Assembly (NCBI GenBank): GCA_003116995.1
Contig: BDSL01000003.1
Location: forward strand, 310,001 to 374,000
Reading direction: 5' to 3'
Length of the DNA stretch: 64,000 nt
From: Yamagishiella unicocca
Lineage: Eukaryota > Chlorophyta > Chlorophyceae > Chlamydomonadales > Volvocaceae
The position numbers and the translations under genes were made by a program. The notes beneath the pieces were generated by a model. That model was given only the letters and a program-made list of their open reading frames with translations, made no database searches and was not told where the DNA came from. This document shows, piece by piece, positions 11,415 to 21,842 of the stretch (position 1 is the stretch's first letter; each line of letters starts with the position of its first letter).

Positions 11415-12788
11415 TCACTTCTGGGTGGCCTCGTATACCGCGGCGAAATCCTCGTCCGCCCGGCCCTTGGCTTTGGCATCCTTGTACGACTCATTGGCTG
11501 CGGCCGCCACCGGCAGCGGCTGGTTGAGCGCGTCACCCAGCGCCAGCGCGAGGCGCAGGTCCTTCTGCTGGTGCTTGAGCGGGAACGCGGGAGGGTAGGC
11601 GCGGTTCATGATCGCCGGGCCCTTGAGCGCAAACATGGGGTTCGCCATGGCGCCCAGGCTCAGGATCTCAAGCAGGGCGGTCTGCTCCAGCCCTGCCTTG
11701 TCGGCAAGCGCCATGCCCTCGCAGAACGCGCCCATCATGGCGCCCATCACCATGTTGACCACAAGCTTCATGCGCGCAGCTGCGCCGGTAGCACCTAGGT
11801 AGAAGGACCTCTTGCCCATGACGTCGAAGGCGGGCTGGGGGTTGGGGCGAGAAGACCCGGTTACACGACATAGGGGGAGGGCGGGGGAGGGTATATTAGG
11901 GTGCATAGTGCGGGCGGCTGATTGGAGGGGCGGCTGATTGGAGGGGCGGCTGATGGGAGGAGCGGCTGATGGGAGGGGCGGCTGATGGGAGGCGGGATTG
12001 ATTTGGGTCAAGGGCAGGATGGATGCACCAGATTGTTGGAAGGGAGGAGGGACGATGTGGGTCGGGGGCGGCGATCCGCCTAGGAGCATGGTCACGCAGG
12101 AGAAAGATGGCGCTGTGATCGTGGTCGCGTGAGGGAACGGGCGTCGCTGTGGGTGTTGGAATTGCCTTCCGCCGCCATTCCGCTTACCTGCACAAGGTCG
12201 TACAGCCCCTTGTCGCCAGCGCCCATAATGACCAGCTGTCCATCGATGGCGGGCTTCTTGCTGCCCGACACGGGGCCCTCAACGAACTTGCCCCCCTTGG
12301 CTGTGACGGCCTCGCCGATCTTGGTCGACGCCGCCTCATCCACCGTAGACATGTCGACGTACCTGCGCAAACGTCACAAAGTTGCCCAAATCAAGGGACT
12401 GCGCTCTTTGAAGAGTCGTGTATCTTAGCAGCGCTAGCGCTTACTGCGCGGCGTCTGTGTGCCGACGCGGCAAGGCAAGCCAACCGCTTGCCGCTCACCC
12501 CTTGCCCGGCGCGATGCCTGCTAGCACGCCATTCTCGCCGAAAACAGCAGCCAAAGCCGCTTCAGGATCAGCCAACATGGCGAAGGTGACATCGCATGCG
12601 TCCACGACAGCCGCAGGTGTCTCCCCCATGCGCGCGCCCTCGGAAACGAGCGTCTGGCACTTGGCAAGCGTGCGGTTCCAGACAGTCACCGAAGCGAAGA
12701 GGCCACTCTTCAGCAGGTTCCGAGCCATGGCCTCGCCCATAATGCCCAAGCCCAAGAAGCCGACGCTCAGTTTAGTCCCGTCCGCCAT
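11415..12788 (-). CDS. GLYR1: Glyoxylate/succinic semialdehyde reductase, copy A
   Basis: Three exons on the minus strand: 12788-12499, 12362-12188 and 11834-11415 (stop). They give 294 residues, the usual family length. It belongs to the beta-hydroxyacid dehydrogenase family: an N-terminal Rossmann fold with GFLGLGIMG (NADPH site), the substrate loop EGPVSGSKKPA, the catalytic Lys178 in ARMKLVVNMVMG, and the C-terminal LKHQQKDLRLALALGD. The pattern matches plant GLYR1 rather than mitochondrial 3-hydroxyisobutyrate dehydrogenase. The enzyme reduces glyoxylate to glycolate and succinic semialdehyde to gamma-hydroxybutyrate with NADPH, thought to protect cells from reactive aldehydes in stress or photorespiration. 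No targeting peptide or peroxisomal C-terminal tripeptide is seen, so a cytosolic site is likely. The start ATG is followed directly by the Rossmann strand. An almost identical intact copy lies 9 kb to the right. Confidence 0.93.
11914..11993 (-). repeat. 16-bp repeat, five units, reductase copy A intron 2
   Basis: Five tandem units of the type GCGGCTGATTGGAGGG or GCGGCTGATGGGAGGG. Copy B has only two, which accounts exactly for the 48-base length difference between the two introns. Confidence 0.85.
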
Positions 12789-13236
12789 CTTTGCTGCTGA
12801 TATGCGATTATGGACACGACGCAGGTAGATACTGAGGATACCTAGCTACTTATACTTTAAAGAGATTGCAGAAAAGATCATATGGCGTCCGGCCGCACTA
12901 CAACGGTCGCATTGGATCACATGGGGCAACGCGCGAATGCGCCTATTTGGGGTTTGGAGCCAAACGCCTCATCATCATGGTGAGTCAGCAACATTCGCGT
13001 AATTGAGAGCATCAGATCATATGCACAGCCCAGAGTAATCGCTAGGTGGCGTGGACTATTTTTACAGCTTGGCTCATTGGCAGCGGGCCGGCCTCAGAAC
13101 ATAGTCCTGCATCACCTTCAAAGGAAAGGGGTGGTCAAATGTAGCCTGTTTATGATCGTTATGGAGGCGTCTTTCACTGCTGTAATTCAAATGGTCTCGC
13201 CGTACTCAGGCTAGCGTGAGTTTGGTAAAGCGCCCG

Positions 13237-15650
13237 TTACCGTTTGGATTCCTCGTACCCATGTTCTACCGAACGTCGCCCAACCCACTCCACCGACCAG
13301 CGGCCTAGCTCTGCCCCGGATGACCTACTGTCCGTCGGTCTCTCTTCACGGCTTGCTACTCTACCCACTCGTCGATCGTGTCGTAGCCAAACACCCACTC
13401 GACCACACGGTCCTCTTCCCCCTCGCTGGCTCCGCTTTCCAACTGGTTCCGGGATGCCAGGCCCCGTACTGATTCGACCGTCTTCTCCACCACCGGGCTC
13501 ACTACTATCGCACCGCGGTATGCGATGACCGCGCAATAGTAAAACTGTGGCCCTTCGGCTAGCGGAACCGACGGCCTGACCCATAGCTCCCAACGTGGGT
13601 TTCGCCCGTGCGAATACGGCCCCGTCTATCTGGGATGTGACCTCGTCCGGTAGTTCTTCGCAAATCTGTTCTAGTAGGCGCCGTTCAACCGCCCAAAGGC
13701 TCGGGCCAAGGGGGCATAGCCCCCAGCGGAGGTAGCGCCCACATGCTGTCATTTCTGCAGCCTTGACCCGAGGTGCCGTAGCCTCTTGGTTCCCCGGGTA
13801 ACGCCGGCGGGCCTCCATCCACGATAGACGTTCAGTCAGCCAGACGCCCTTCAGTCCCTGTGGTACGGGTTGGCGGGAACGGGTGTGACGGTCGTTGTAG
13901 GATCTGTTGCTCGTTGCGTGCTCTATATCCCCACTCAACACCGCCCCGGCCCACCAGATGATGAACACAGCCTCCACCGTGTACTGCGGGCTCTTGGTTT
14001 CCCGTTTTCCCTTCGGGTCGAACCGCTTGAACAGGTCGGTGTGCGGCAGGCGCCGACGCGCTTTCACGGGCAATCGCCGCCGCGATCGCCTTGGGACCTC
14101 GCCACGCCTGGGTTCCCCTGCTCGCGGTTTTGGTGATAGGCCGGGCGCGGGCCGGCCGCCGCTGGCGGCGCGCCCGGCGCCGGGAACCCCTGGTCCGTGA
14201 TGCCTCGGAACGCGGCCTGCATACCCGCCGACACCGTGTTGGCATATATCTCCATCTCGTCTGCCTTGGCCTGGAGCGCCTTGCAGCGGGCCTGCAGAGT
14301 CGCCAGTGCCACGTCCACCCCGTAGGTCTGAGGGCCCCAGAAGGTACGAAAGGCCTTCCGCCTTGGCGGTTCTCGATGCCCCGGTGCTGCCGCGACATAA
14401 CCCGAGGCTCCAGCGCCATACCCCGGGGCTCCAGCGCCATACCCCGGGGCTTCAGCGCCATACCCCGGGGCTTCAGCGCCATACCCCGGGGCTCCAGCGC
14501 CATACCCCGGGGCTTCAGCGCCATACCCCGGGGCTTCAGCGCCATACCCGGGGCTTCAGCGCCATACCCCGGGGCTCCAGCGCCATACCCCGGGGCTTCA
14601 GCGCCATACCCCGGGGCTCCAGCGCCATACCCCGGGGCTTCAGCGCCATACCCCGGGGCTTCAGCGCCATACCCCGGGGCTTCAGCGCCATACCCCGGGG
14701 CTTCAGCGCCATACCCCGGGGCTCCAGCGCCATACCCCGGGGCTTCAGCGCCATACCCCGGGGCTCCAGCGCCATACCCCGGGGCTTCAGCGCCATACCC
14801 CGGGGCTTCAGCGCCATACCCCGGGGCTTCAGCGCCATACCCCGGGGCTCCAGCGCCATACCCCGGGGCTTCAGCGCCATACCCCGGGGCTCCAGCGCCA
14901 TACCCCGGGGCTTCAGCGCCATACCCCGGGGCTCCAGCGCCATACCCCGGGGCTTCAGCGCCATACCCCGGGGCTTCAGCGCCATACCCCGGGGCTTCAG
15001 CGCCATACCCCGGGGCTCCAGCGCCATACCCCGGGGCTTCAGCGCCATACCCCGGGGCTCCAGCGCCATACCCCGGGGCTTCAGCGCCATACCCCGGGGC
15101 TCCAGCGCCATACCCCGGGGCTTCAGCGCCATACCCCGGGGCTTCAGCGCCATACCCCGGGGCTCCAGCGCCATACCCCGGGGCTTCAGCGACATACCCC
15201 GGGGCTTCAGCGCCATACCCCGGGGCTCCAGCGCCATACCCCGGGGCTTCAGCGCCATACCCCGGGGCTCCAGCGCCATCAGCGCCATACCCCGGGGCAT
15301 AAAGGCAACATGCTTCAAGGAATACCACGAGGCGTAGGTGCAATGGCGTCGGTTCAATTTGATGGCTTGTTTGATACTTTGCATCATCAACCTAATGAGC
15401 GCTTGACCTTTTGGGCAATGGACTTGTCATCACAGCCCCAATTCGGTATCTTAAGGCCGCGGTCTTTATACGTTCACGATACCAGACGGCCGAACGGTGC
15501 CGCGCCTCAAGGGTCAAGGCCCTGAAAACGCGTTCGAGAAGGCCAACGAAGCGCTGGAGGTCCTCCAACTGGCTGACGGAAGTGAGGTTGTTGAACGGCT
15601 GCTGCAGTGGCCTGATGGTATGCCGGGCAATCCACACGCAACGGGATGAG
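13237..15650 (-). pseudogene. Possible degraded gag-like element, unrecognised
   Basis: Several minus-strand open frames sit here without ATG starts or clean joins: 15637-15391 (with LEDLQRFVGLLERVFRALTL), 14318-14064 (an amphipathic stretch with ALQAKADEMEIYANTVSAG) and 14073-13237 (with RRLLEQICEELPDEVTSQID). Frames two and three overlap by ten bases in different phases, as after a frameshift. The composition and layout recall gag or ORF1 proteins of retroelements, but I see no reverse transcriptase, integrase, zinc knuckle or terminal repeats, so the class is unproven. The 21-bp minisatellite at 14389-15298 splits the region. A simple alternative is a lineage-specific gene with sequencing indels. 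Confidence 0.3.
14389..15298. repeat. 21-bp GC-rich minisatellite, about 42 copies
   Basis: The unit is GCCATACCCCGGGGCTTCAG plus C (21 bases), with a CCCCGGGG palindrome in every copy. Two variants alternate by one base (GCTTCAG or GCTCCAG). Because 21 is a multiple of three, no frame is closed by the repeat and long open frames run through on both strands: (APGYGAE/G)n on minus and (GASAPYP)n on plus. Only a few copies carry indels or extra substitutions. Confidence 0.95.
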
Positions 15651-15815
15651 CCTGGATGTGTGGAGGGGTTTCCTTATTTGTCGCTAGGACTCAGCAAGAG
15701 GCCGTTGGGAGCGGTATCTGTGTGCCAAAATATATTAGCCTGGCTCGGGAGCGCCATGTTCCCACTGCTGTTGTGAAGGTATCGCTGACGAGGCTTGTAG
15801 TAAGGGGGTAAGGGG

Positions 15816-15992
15816 GCGCTGGCGACGGCCATTGATCATGGTCGCCTGGAATCGCTCAAGGTCCTACTGGCAGCTGGTGCAATCAAGAAGACGGTTGGAC
15901 GAGCGAGAGAGCCGGACTTTGTATGCTATGTGCACAGCGTTGTTAAGCAAGACCGTACGGCGAAGAGAAGGTGCGAGGAGCTAGCTGCCTAG
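15816..15992 (+). pseudogene. Ankyrin-repeat fragment
   Basis: The frame reads ATAIDHGRLESLKVLLAAGA, a good match to one ankyrin helix-turn-helix unit, and continues about 35 residues to TAG at 15990-15992. Stops lie close upstream and no second ankyrin unit is visible. It is either the last exon of an otherwise lost gene or a relic. Confidence 0.4.
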
Positions 15993-16985
15993 GTCCCCAC
16001 CCGGCAGGGGTGTTCCAAAGTAGATAATTGTCTAGGATGGGGGATGGGAAACTGCGCGACGGGAGGCCGCGCAATTTTCAGAGATTACGGCAAGAAAAGA
16101 GGCAAAATCTATGTCAAATTCGTGCAGCAATGAGGGCAATTCAACAACCGTTGTAGTCTTTGTAGCCGAGTAGCAGTGACGCTAAATGCAGATGTGAAGT
16201 GGAGTTGCCATCGGTACTTGACGGTCCGCGTTAGCCCCGGATTTGTCCGGCCCTCGTCCGGGCTTACCTGCGAGCCCGGGCTAACCATTACCACTTTCGG
16301 GCTGGGTAGACCCTATTGCTGCGAGTAGGTCAGGCACGTCGCTGCCATACACGTAGGCGAACCGTACACCTCAGTGTATCGGTTCCCCTAGTGCCGGCCT
16401 GTCACGACACAGCGCGTAACCATCACAGCGCGTGCAGAGTGCGTTGGTTGCCGTACGCTAAGGGCATGAGTTGCGCCCTGCGGTTAGCGTTGTCGGGTAG
16501 ATGTGGTTACATGGCTTTGATTGCCGGTAATTACGGTAGTTATATTAGTGCTATCGTTACAGTAGATGTGAAGCCAACGGACACATGTGCATGTGTCGGT
16601 AGCAATGGTAGATGTGCTCCAGGGATGGCAGTTAGCCACGTTCGGGAGCGCACCTAGGCCCGCTGCCTGGAATGCCCAGGCAGCGGAGTTTGTCGCCACA
16701 AACTAACAAAGTCTGGAAGAAACAGCCCTGTACTGACACATCGCTGTAAGACTAGTGCGTACCTCCGCCCATTCTCTCAACAGCATCCACAACTTGCACG
16801 TCGCAGTGTGTTGATTGCTCAGCCGTAACCGGCAGTCTTTTCGCTCTCTTCACCCAAGAGCCGACGCACGCGCGTCGGTGCCGCGTCCGGCAGCCAGGCG
16901 GCCTCTGGGGCAGCGAATCCTCGACAAACTCCGCTAGTCTTCAGTGGGCTCACCTGCCCTGCACAGCACGCTGTGTGTCGTGACA
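15993..16985. other. Intergenic, no gene recognised
   Basis: Only short frames with no family resemblance were found in this stretch before the foldback element. Confidence 0.5.
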
Positions 16986-17540
16986 GGCCAGACAGTGTGG
17001 CACGCTAGACCGAGGTGCGGCACAGGTGCTGATGCAGGTGCGGTTGGTGCCCACAGGGCAACTGTGCTGCGGTATTAGTGGCTATGCAAGGCCTGGGAGC
17101 GCCTCACTGTCAGTGCATGGTGGTGCAGGGGCCACAGGCCAGTGTGACTGAGGGGCCGTCGTCGACCTGTAAGAAGGCAGCAAGCGGGTGCAAAACATAG
17201 CAATACGCCACTCTTACATAGCAATACGCCATATGTACGCCACTCTTACATAGCAATACGCCACTCTTACATAGCAATACGCCACCGTGTAAGATACACG
17301 GTGTATCTTACACGGTGGTGTACTGCTATGTTTTGCACCCGCTTGCTGCCTTCTTACAGGTCGACGACGGCCCCTCAGTCACACTGGCCTGTGGCCCCTG
17401 CACCACCATGCACTGACAGTGAGGCGCTCCCAGGCCTTGCATAGCCACTAATACCGCAGCACAGTTGCCCTGTGGGCACCGACCGCACCTGCATCAGCAC
17501 CTGTGCCGCGCCTCGGTCTAGCGTGCCACACTGTCTGGCC
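16986..17540. repeat. 555-bp foldback (palindromic) element
   Basis: The left arm (16986-17200) and right arm (17326-17540) are inverted copies of identical length, 215 bases, differing at only a few positions. The 125-base spacer holds four copies of a ~21-base unit (ACATAGCAATACGCCACTCT) and, at 17282-17318, a perfect hairpin with 18-base arms and a one-base loop. Transcribed from either side it would fold into a long, almost perfect hairpin. It may be a foldback transposon, a MITE or a small-RNA hairpin locus. No target-site duplication was confirmed. Confidence 0.85.
17282..17318. repeat. Perfect 18-bp hairpin at the foldback centre
   Basis: CCACCGTGTAAGATACAC, one G, then its exact reverse complement. 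It forms the tip of the larger palindrome. Confidence 0.95.
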
Positions 17541-18105
17541 GGCACTGGCCTGGTGCGCTCCTCGCGCCTCTCACAGTGCGCTCTGAAAGGGCGAAGGGGC
17601 CTCAGGCCCCCCTTGCTCCAACCCAACGACGCTGGCTCTCTACCACACCCCGAAAAACCGCCACAACAGCCACCAAAAGTCCGGCTCCTGCTGTCACTGA
17701 AAGTCCTTGCGACACGGGCACCCCCATGGCGGGGCCATAATTCTCCAGTGACCACAACTGCAACACCCTTTCATATGCGCTTAACTATGGGAGGAACGAA
17801 GGCACAGGATCCTGAACGGCCACACCAGGTGTCAGGGCTCGGCCTAAGTGCAGAAGTGTGTATGCCCCAAGTACCCACACATGCAGTCGCTTAGCAATGC
17901 CACACAGCCGGCGGCTTGAGCCAGGAGAATTTCGCTTGCAACATCAACTACCGCATCGTCTCCACAACGCCTGGCACACCCGGATGCATCAAGGTGGGTG
18001 TGGATGCGGGCACATGCCTGGCCCTGCCCCAGCACGTTGAAAGTCGCGTTTACGACCAACTTCTCAATCCGTTCCACCCTCCTCCTGGGAAAACTTAACC
18101 ACGGG
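17541..18105. other. Intergenic, one doubtful frame
   Basis: A plus-strand frame at 17916-18098 contains ENFACNINYRIVSTTPGTPG and ends at a stop. It overlaps minus-strand frames equally long, and nothing identifies either as a gene. Confidence 0.35.
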
Positions 18106-18845
18106 TTAACCCAGCAGGCCTGGCTGCCCCGACTGCAACAGGAAAGTGTGCAGGTCCGCAGCCGGGGTGATGCCAACCTGCATGATCGTGGCGCCGATGG
18201 CTCCCTTGATAATGCCCACCAGTTGTCCGCGGCTGTTCAGGACAGGTCCCCCTGAGTAGCCGTTGTCGATGTGAGCGGTGATGGCCATCCTGCCCACCGT
18301 GCTGGAGGACACCACACCCTTGCTGAAGCCGGGGTCGTTGAAGAAGGGCGTGAAACCGAAGGCGTATACGGTGTCACCAGTGCTCCATCCCGTGCCCAGC
18401 AGCGAGCGAGGCGCACGCCGGGAGCCGCGAAGTATCACGATGTCCGGCACGTTATTGGGCGCACGTTTCAGGAGCACCAAATCCTGGTGCGGCAGGATTT
18501 GGTGCTCTGCCGCGGCGAGCACCGCCGGCGAGCAAAGCCGTCCTCGTAGCGAGCCCTGAACCTCTCGGCAGTTGGCCCACTTCCCGGGGGTACTCCGCTG
18601 TAGCCGACGACGTGGCCAGCAGTCACAACGACATCGGCTGACCCGCTGTACAGAAAGCCCGTGAATTCACCGGCTGGCCTGCCGTCGTTGCTCGAAGCAG
18701 AAACCTTGACAAGCAGCGGGCGGGTATTGTTAAACATCTGTTTGTCATACAGCTCCATGGGACTGTTGAGATCTGCCGGGTTGATGTATCCGTCCAGTCC
18801 GAACCGCATCCTAGCCATGTTGTAATTTGTGCATGCAGCATCCAT
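18106..18845 (-). pseudogene. Trypsin-like serine protease, frameshifted
   Basis: The ATG at 18845 opens a frame with the catalytic His in VVVTAGHVV (residue 78). That frame breaks down near 18540. A second frame, readable from about 18522 to the TAA at 18106, supplies the catalytic Asp in HQDLVLLK and the nucleophile Ser in NGYSGGPVLNSRGQLVGI. Together they form a full His-Asp-Ser triad of a two-barrel S1-type protease, about 240 residues, with no signal peptide seen and no PDZ domain. The two halves are in different frames and no GT-AG intron joins them, so the copy is either a pseudogene or carries an assembly indel around 18505-18545, where a short inverted repeat (ACCAAATCCTG / CAGGATTTGGT) lies. 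The gene sits between the two reductase duplicates and is itself not duplicated. Confidence 0.65.
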
Positions 18846-20516
18846 TTATATCCACACGCACTATGATGAGGTAACCTATCAGTCCTCAAGCGTTACGTTG
18901 GCAGCGTAATCTAACTAGCCACACCGCGTACTCTCTTGCCTGCTAAAAGAGGTAACTCGCGTTCGCGCTCAATGATAACAAGCGAAGTTATCGGTTTCGC
19001 TCGAGAGAGCAGGACGAACGAGAGAGGCGCGTACAGCACCCTAATGACGAGCGAGAGAGCTGACTTTCTATGAAAGATTCAGTTATCTTGAGAGAAGCAG
19101 TAGAAATCGCCTCTCAGCTTGACAGTTACGACCTGGGCGGAGAGGCAGGTGACGCCCGGGCTTATTCATTGACGTTATGGCATCCGTTTCACCTCTTGGT
19201 GAGCCTTGCGGGGCGGTAGTATGCATGCGTGCATGAGTAACATCGCGTTTTTGCGCTTTCGACGCCACGGCCGTGTACGACACGGCGGCCGTGCCGATTA
19301 TGGGGAAAACTTGCTGTTGCAAGTCGATGACAGGTACACGACGGCTTGGTCATTTTGTCGTGTGTCCTAGCTAGTTAGGGTGTGCATGCCTGGCGGCGCT
19401 GAGGTCCCATGCGAGGGCGTCGGTGCGGTTTGTGTGTAGGACCGACAGGAGGGCCGACGGCAGCGTCGTACTTTCACACCAAAACCACGGGCGGGCCAGG
19501 GATGAACGAATGCCGGTCTGCTGCCGGTGTGGCCGCATCCCAACATGTTACCGCTGGACGACTTTGGCGGCCAGGACAACCGGCATGGGAAAAGGGTTAG
19601 CTTGGGATGTGAATGCGGCGACGGCAAGGCATGTTGCGTGGATAGGGGCTAGGACACCTTCGAGATTCAGCCCGGAAGAATGCAAACGTGTAAGACCGTT
19701 TCAAGTTTGCTGGCATCCTCTGTAAAATCGTCCTAAGCTTGCTGGCGCCGCAGCTAAACTCGGATTGCCCTCAAGTAATGCGCGAAGGTGGTTACATTGG
19801 CTTGCCCAGCCCAGCACATAAGGATAACTTACCACACACTGCTAAATGCAAATCACGAACTTGCGTGCGTGGCACGCTTCATTGACAGGAGCAGCATGTG
19901 TCGCAGGGGGCAGCTGCTGCCAAATCCGTATGCAGAGCATACCAACATCGCGTTTGGCCGTCGTAAGCATCTCCCGCTGTCCCTTATATGGTTAACCAAA
20001 TTAGGTTCACGTAACCTGTGCACGTTAGTCGCGTAAGCGATGCTCCTTTAGCATGTGTTGAGTTGCGCGGCCTCCAAGCCCCTCATACGGGGGTGTTTTG
20101 CCCGAAAACTCCACCACAGTGGGGGGGCCCAGATGGCACACGTGGTTCGATGGAAATGACACCCTGGTCACTTTGCCCTTTGCCAGATCGCGGCACATTC
20201 GATATCATACTGCTCGCTATCTTTCAGCACAGTACGGCCCCCGACATCGCGGCACATTCGATATCAGCCCCTTCCACACAGTACATCACCCACGGTCACC
20301 CGCTATCTCACTCCTTACTCGTCCCACATTACCTTCCGCTCGCAACCCTCACAACCCGCGCCCTAAAACTCCCGAAATCCTGCCTTGCCACTGCTTATCC
20401 TCCTCCTTGTCCTCCTCCCTGCAATCCTCTCCTCGTCTGGTGTACTCTCCTGCACCACCTACGCCTCCTCCTAAGTCTAGTTACCCGAGGGTCAGCCTCC
20501 TCTTCCTGCGTCCAGC

Positions 20517-21842
20517 TCACTTCTGGGTGGCCTCGTATACCGCAGCGAAATCCTCATCCGCCCGGCCCTTGGCTTTGGCATCCTTGTACGACTCATTGGC
20601 TGCTGCCGCCACCGGCAGCGGCTGGTTGAGCGCGTCACCCAGCGCCAGCGCGAGGCGCAGGTCCTTCTGCTGGTGCTTGAGCGGGAACGCGGGAGGGTAG
20701 GCGCGGTTCATGATCGCCGGGCCCTTGAGCGCAAACATGGGGTTCGCCATGGCGCCCAGGCTCAGGATCTCAAGCAGGGCGGTTTGCTCCAGCCCTGCCT
20801 TGTCGGCAAGCGCCATGCCCTCGCAGAACGCGCCCATCATGGCGCCCATCACCATGTTGACCACAAGCTTCATGCGCGCAGCTGCGCCGGTAGCACCTAG
20901 GTAGAAGGACCTCTTGCCCATGACGTCGAAGGCGGGCTGGGGGTTGGGGCGAGAAGACCCGGTTACACGACATAGGGGGAGGGCGGGGGCGGGTGTATTA
21001 GGGTCTATAGTGCGGGCGGCTGATTGGAGGAGCGGCTGATGGGAGGCGGGATTGATTTGGGTCAAGGGCAGGATGGATGCACCAGATTGTTGGAAGGGAG
21101 GAGGGACGATGTGGGTCGGGGGCGGCGATCCGCCTAGGAGCACGGTCACGCAGGAGGAAGATGGCGCTGTGATCGTGGTCGCGTGAGGGAACGGGCGTCG
21201 CTGTGGGTGTTGGAATTGCCTTCCGCCGCCATTCCGCTTACCTGCACAAGGTCGTACAGCTCCTTGTCGCCAGCGCCCATAATGACCAGCTGTCCATCGA
21301 TGGCGGGCTTCTTGCTGCCCGACACGGGGCCCTCAACGAACTTGCCCCCCTTGGCTGTGACGGCCTCGCCGATCTTGGTCGACGCCGCCTCATCCACCGT
21401 AGACATGTCGACGTACCTGCGCAAACATCACAAAGTTGCCCAAATCAAGGGACTGCGCTCCTTGAAGAGTCGTGTATCTTAGCAGCGCTAGCGCTAACTG
21501 CGCGGCGTCTGTGTGCCGACGCGGCAGGGCAAGCCAACCGCTTCCCGCTCACCCCTTGCCCGGCGCGATGCCTGCTAGCACGCCATTCTCGCCGAAAACA
21601 GCAGCCAAAGCCGCTTCAGGATCAGCCAACATGGCGAAGGTGACATCGCATGCGTCCACGACAGCCGCAGGTGTCTCCCCCATGCGCGCGCCCTCGGAAA
21701 CGAGCGTCTGGCACTTGGCAAGCGTGCGGTTCCAGACAGTCACCGAAGCGAAGAGGCCACTCTTCAGCAGGTTCCGAGCCATGGCCTCGCCCATAATGCC
21801 CAAGCCCAAGAAGCCGACGCTCAGTTTAGTCCCGTCCGCCAT
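20517..21842 (-). CDS. GLYR1: Glyoxylate/succinic semialdehyde reductase, copy B
   Basis: Exons 21842-21553, 21416-21242 and 20936-20517 give 294 residues. The protein appears to differ from copy A at one residue only, Gly149 to Glu in the loop after the second Rossmann segment (GDKxLYDL). All splice sites, the NADPH motif GLGIMG, the VSGSKK loop and catalytic Lys178 are kept, so both copies look functional. The shared 5' flank (about 390 bases) suggests the same promoter. The IFT56 gene begins 1.4 kb to the right in the opposite direction. The near identity means a recent duplication, ongoing gene conversion, or a collapsed/duplicated haplotype in the assembly. Confidence 0.92.
21016..21047 (-). 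repeat. 16-bp repeat, two units, reductase copy B intron 2
   Basis: Two GCGGCTGAT-type units at the position where copy A has five. Confidence 0.8.

Larger units (their letters stand above)
10000..13177. repeat. Segmental duplication, copy A
   Basis: This block is nearly identical to 19098-22236. It covers about 1.4 kb of 3' flank, the whole reductase gene and about 390 bases of 5' flank. Similarity starts at CAGTAGAAATCGCC and stops after a shared CTTTCA. Copy A has about 57 bases (near 10735-10790) absent from copy B, and lacks a ~100-base stretch found in B at about 19455-19560. Confidence 0.9.

Noticed and set aside
14091..15302. Plus-strand 403-codon frame with (GASAPYP)n
   Set aside because: It is produced by the 21-base minisatellite, which leaves all frames open. 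The flanking parts do not resemble a protein and no splice or start context supports it.
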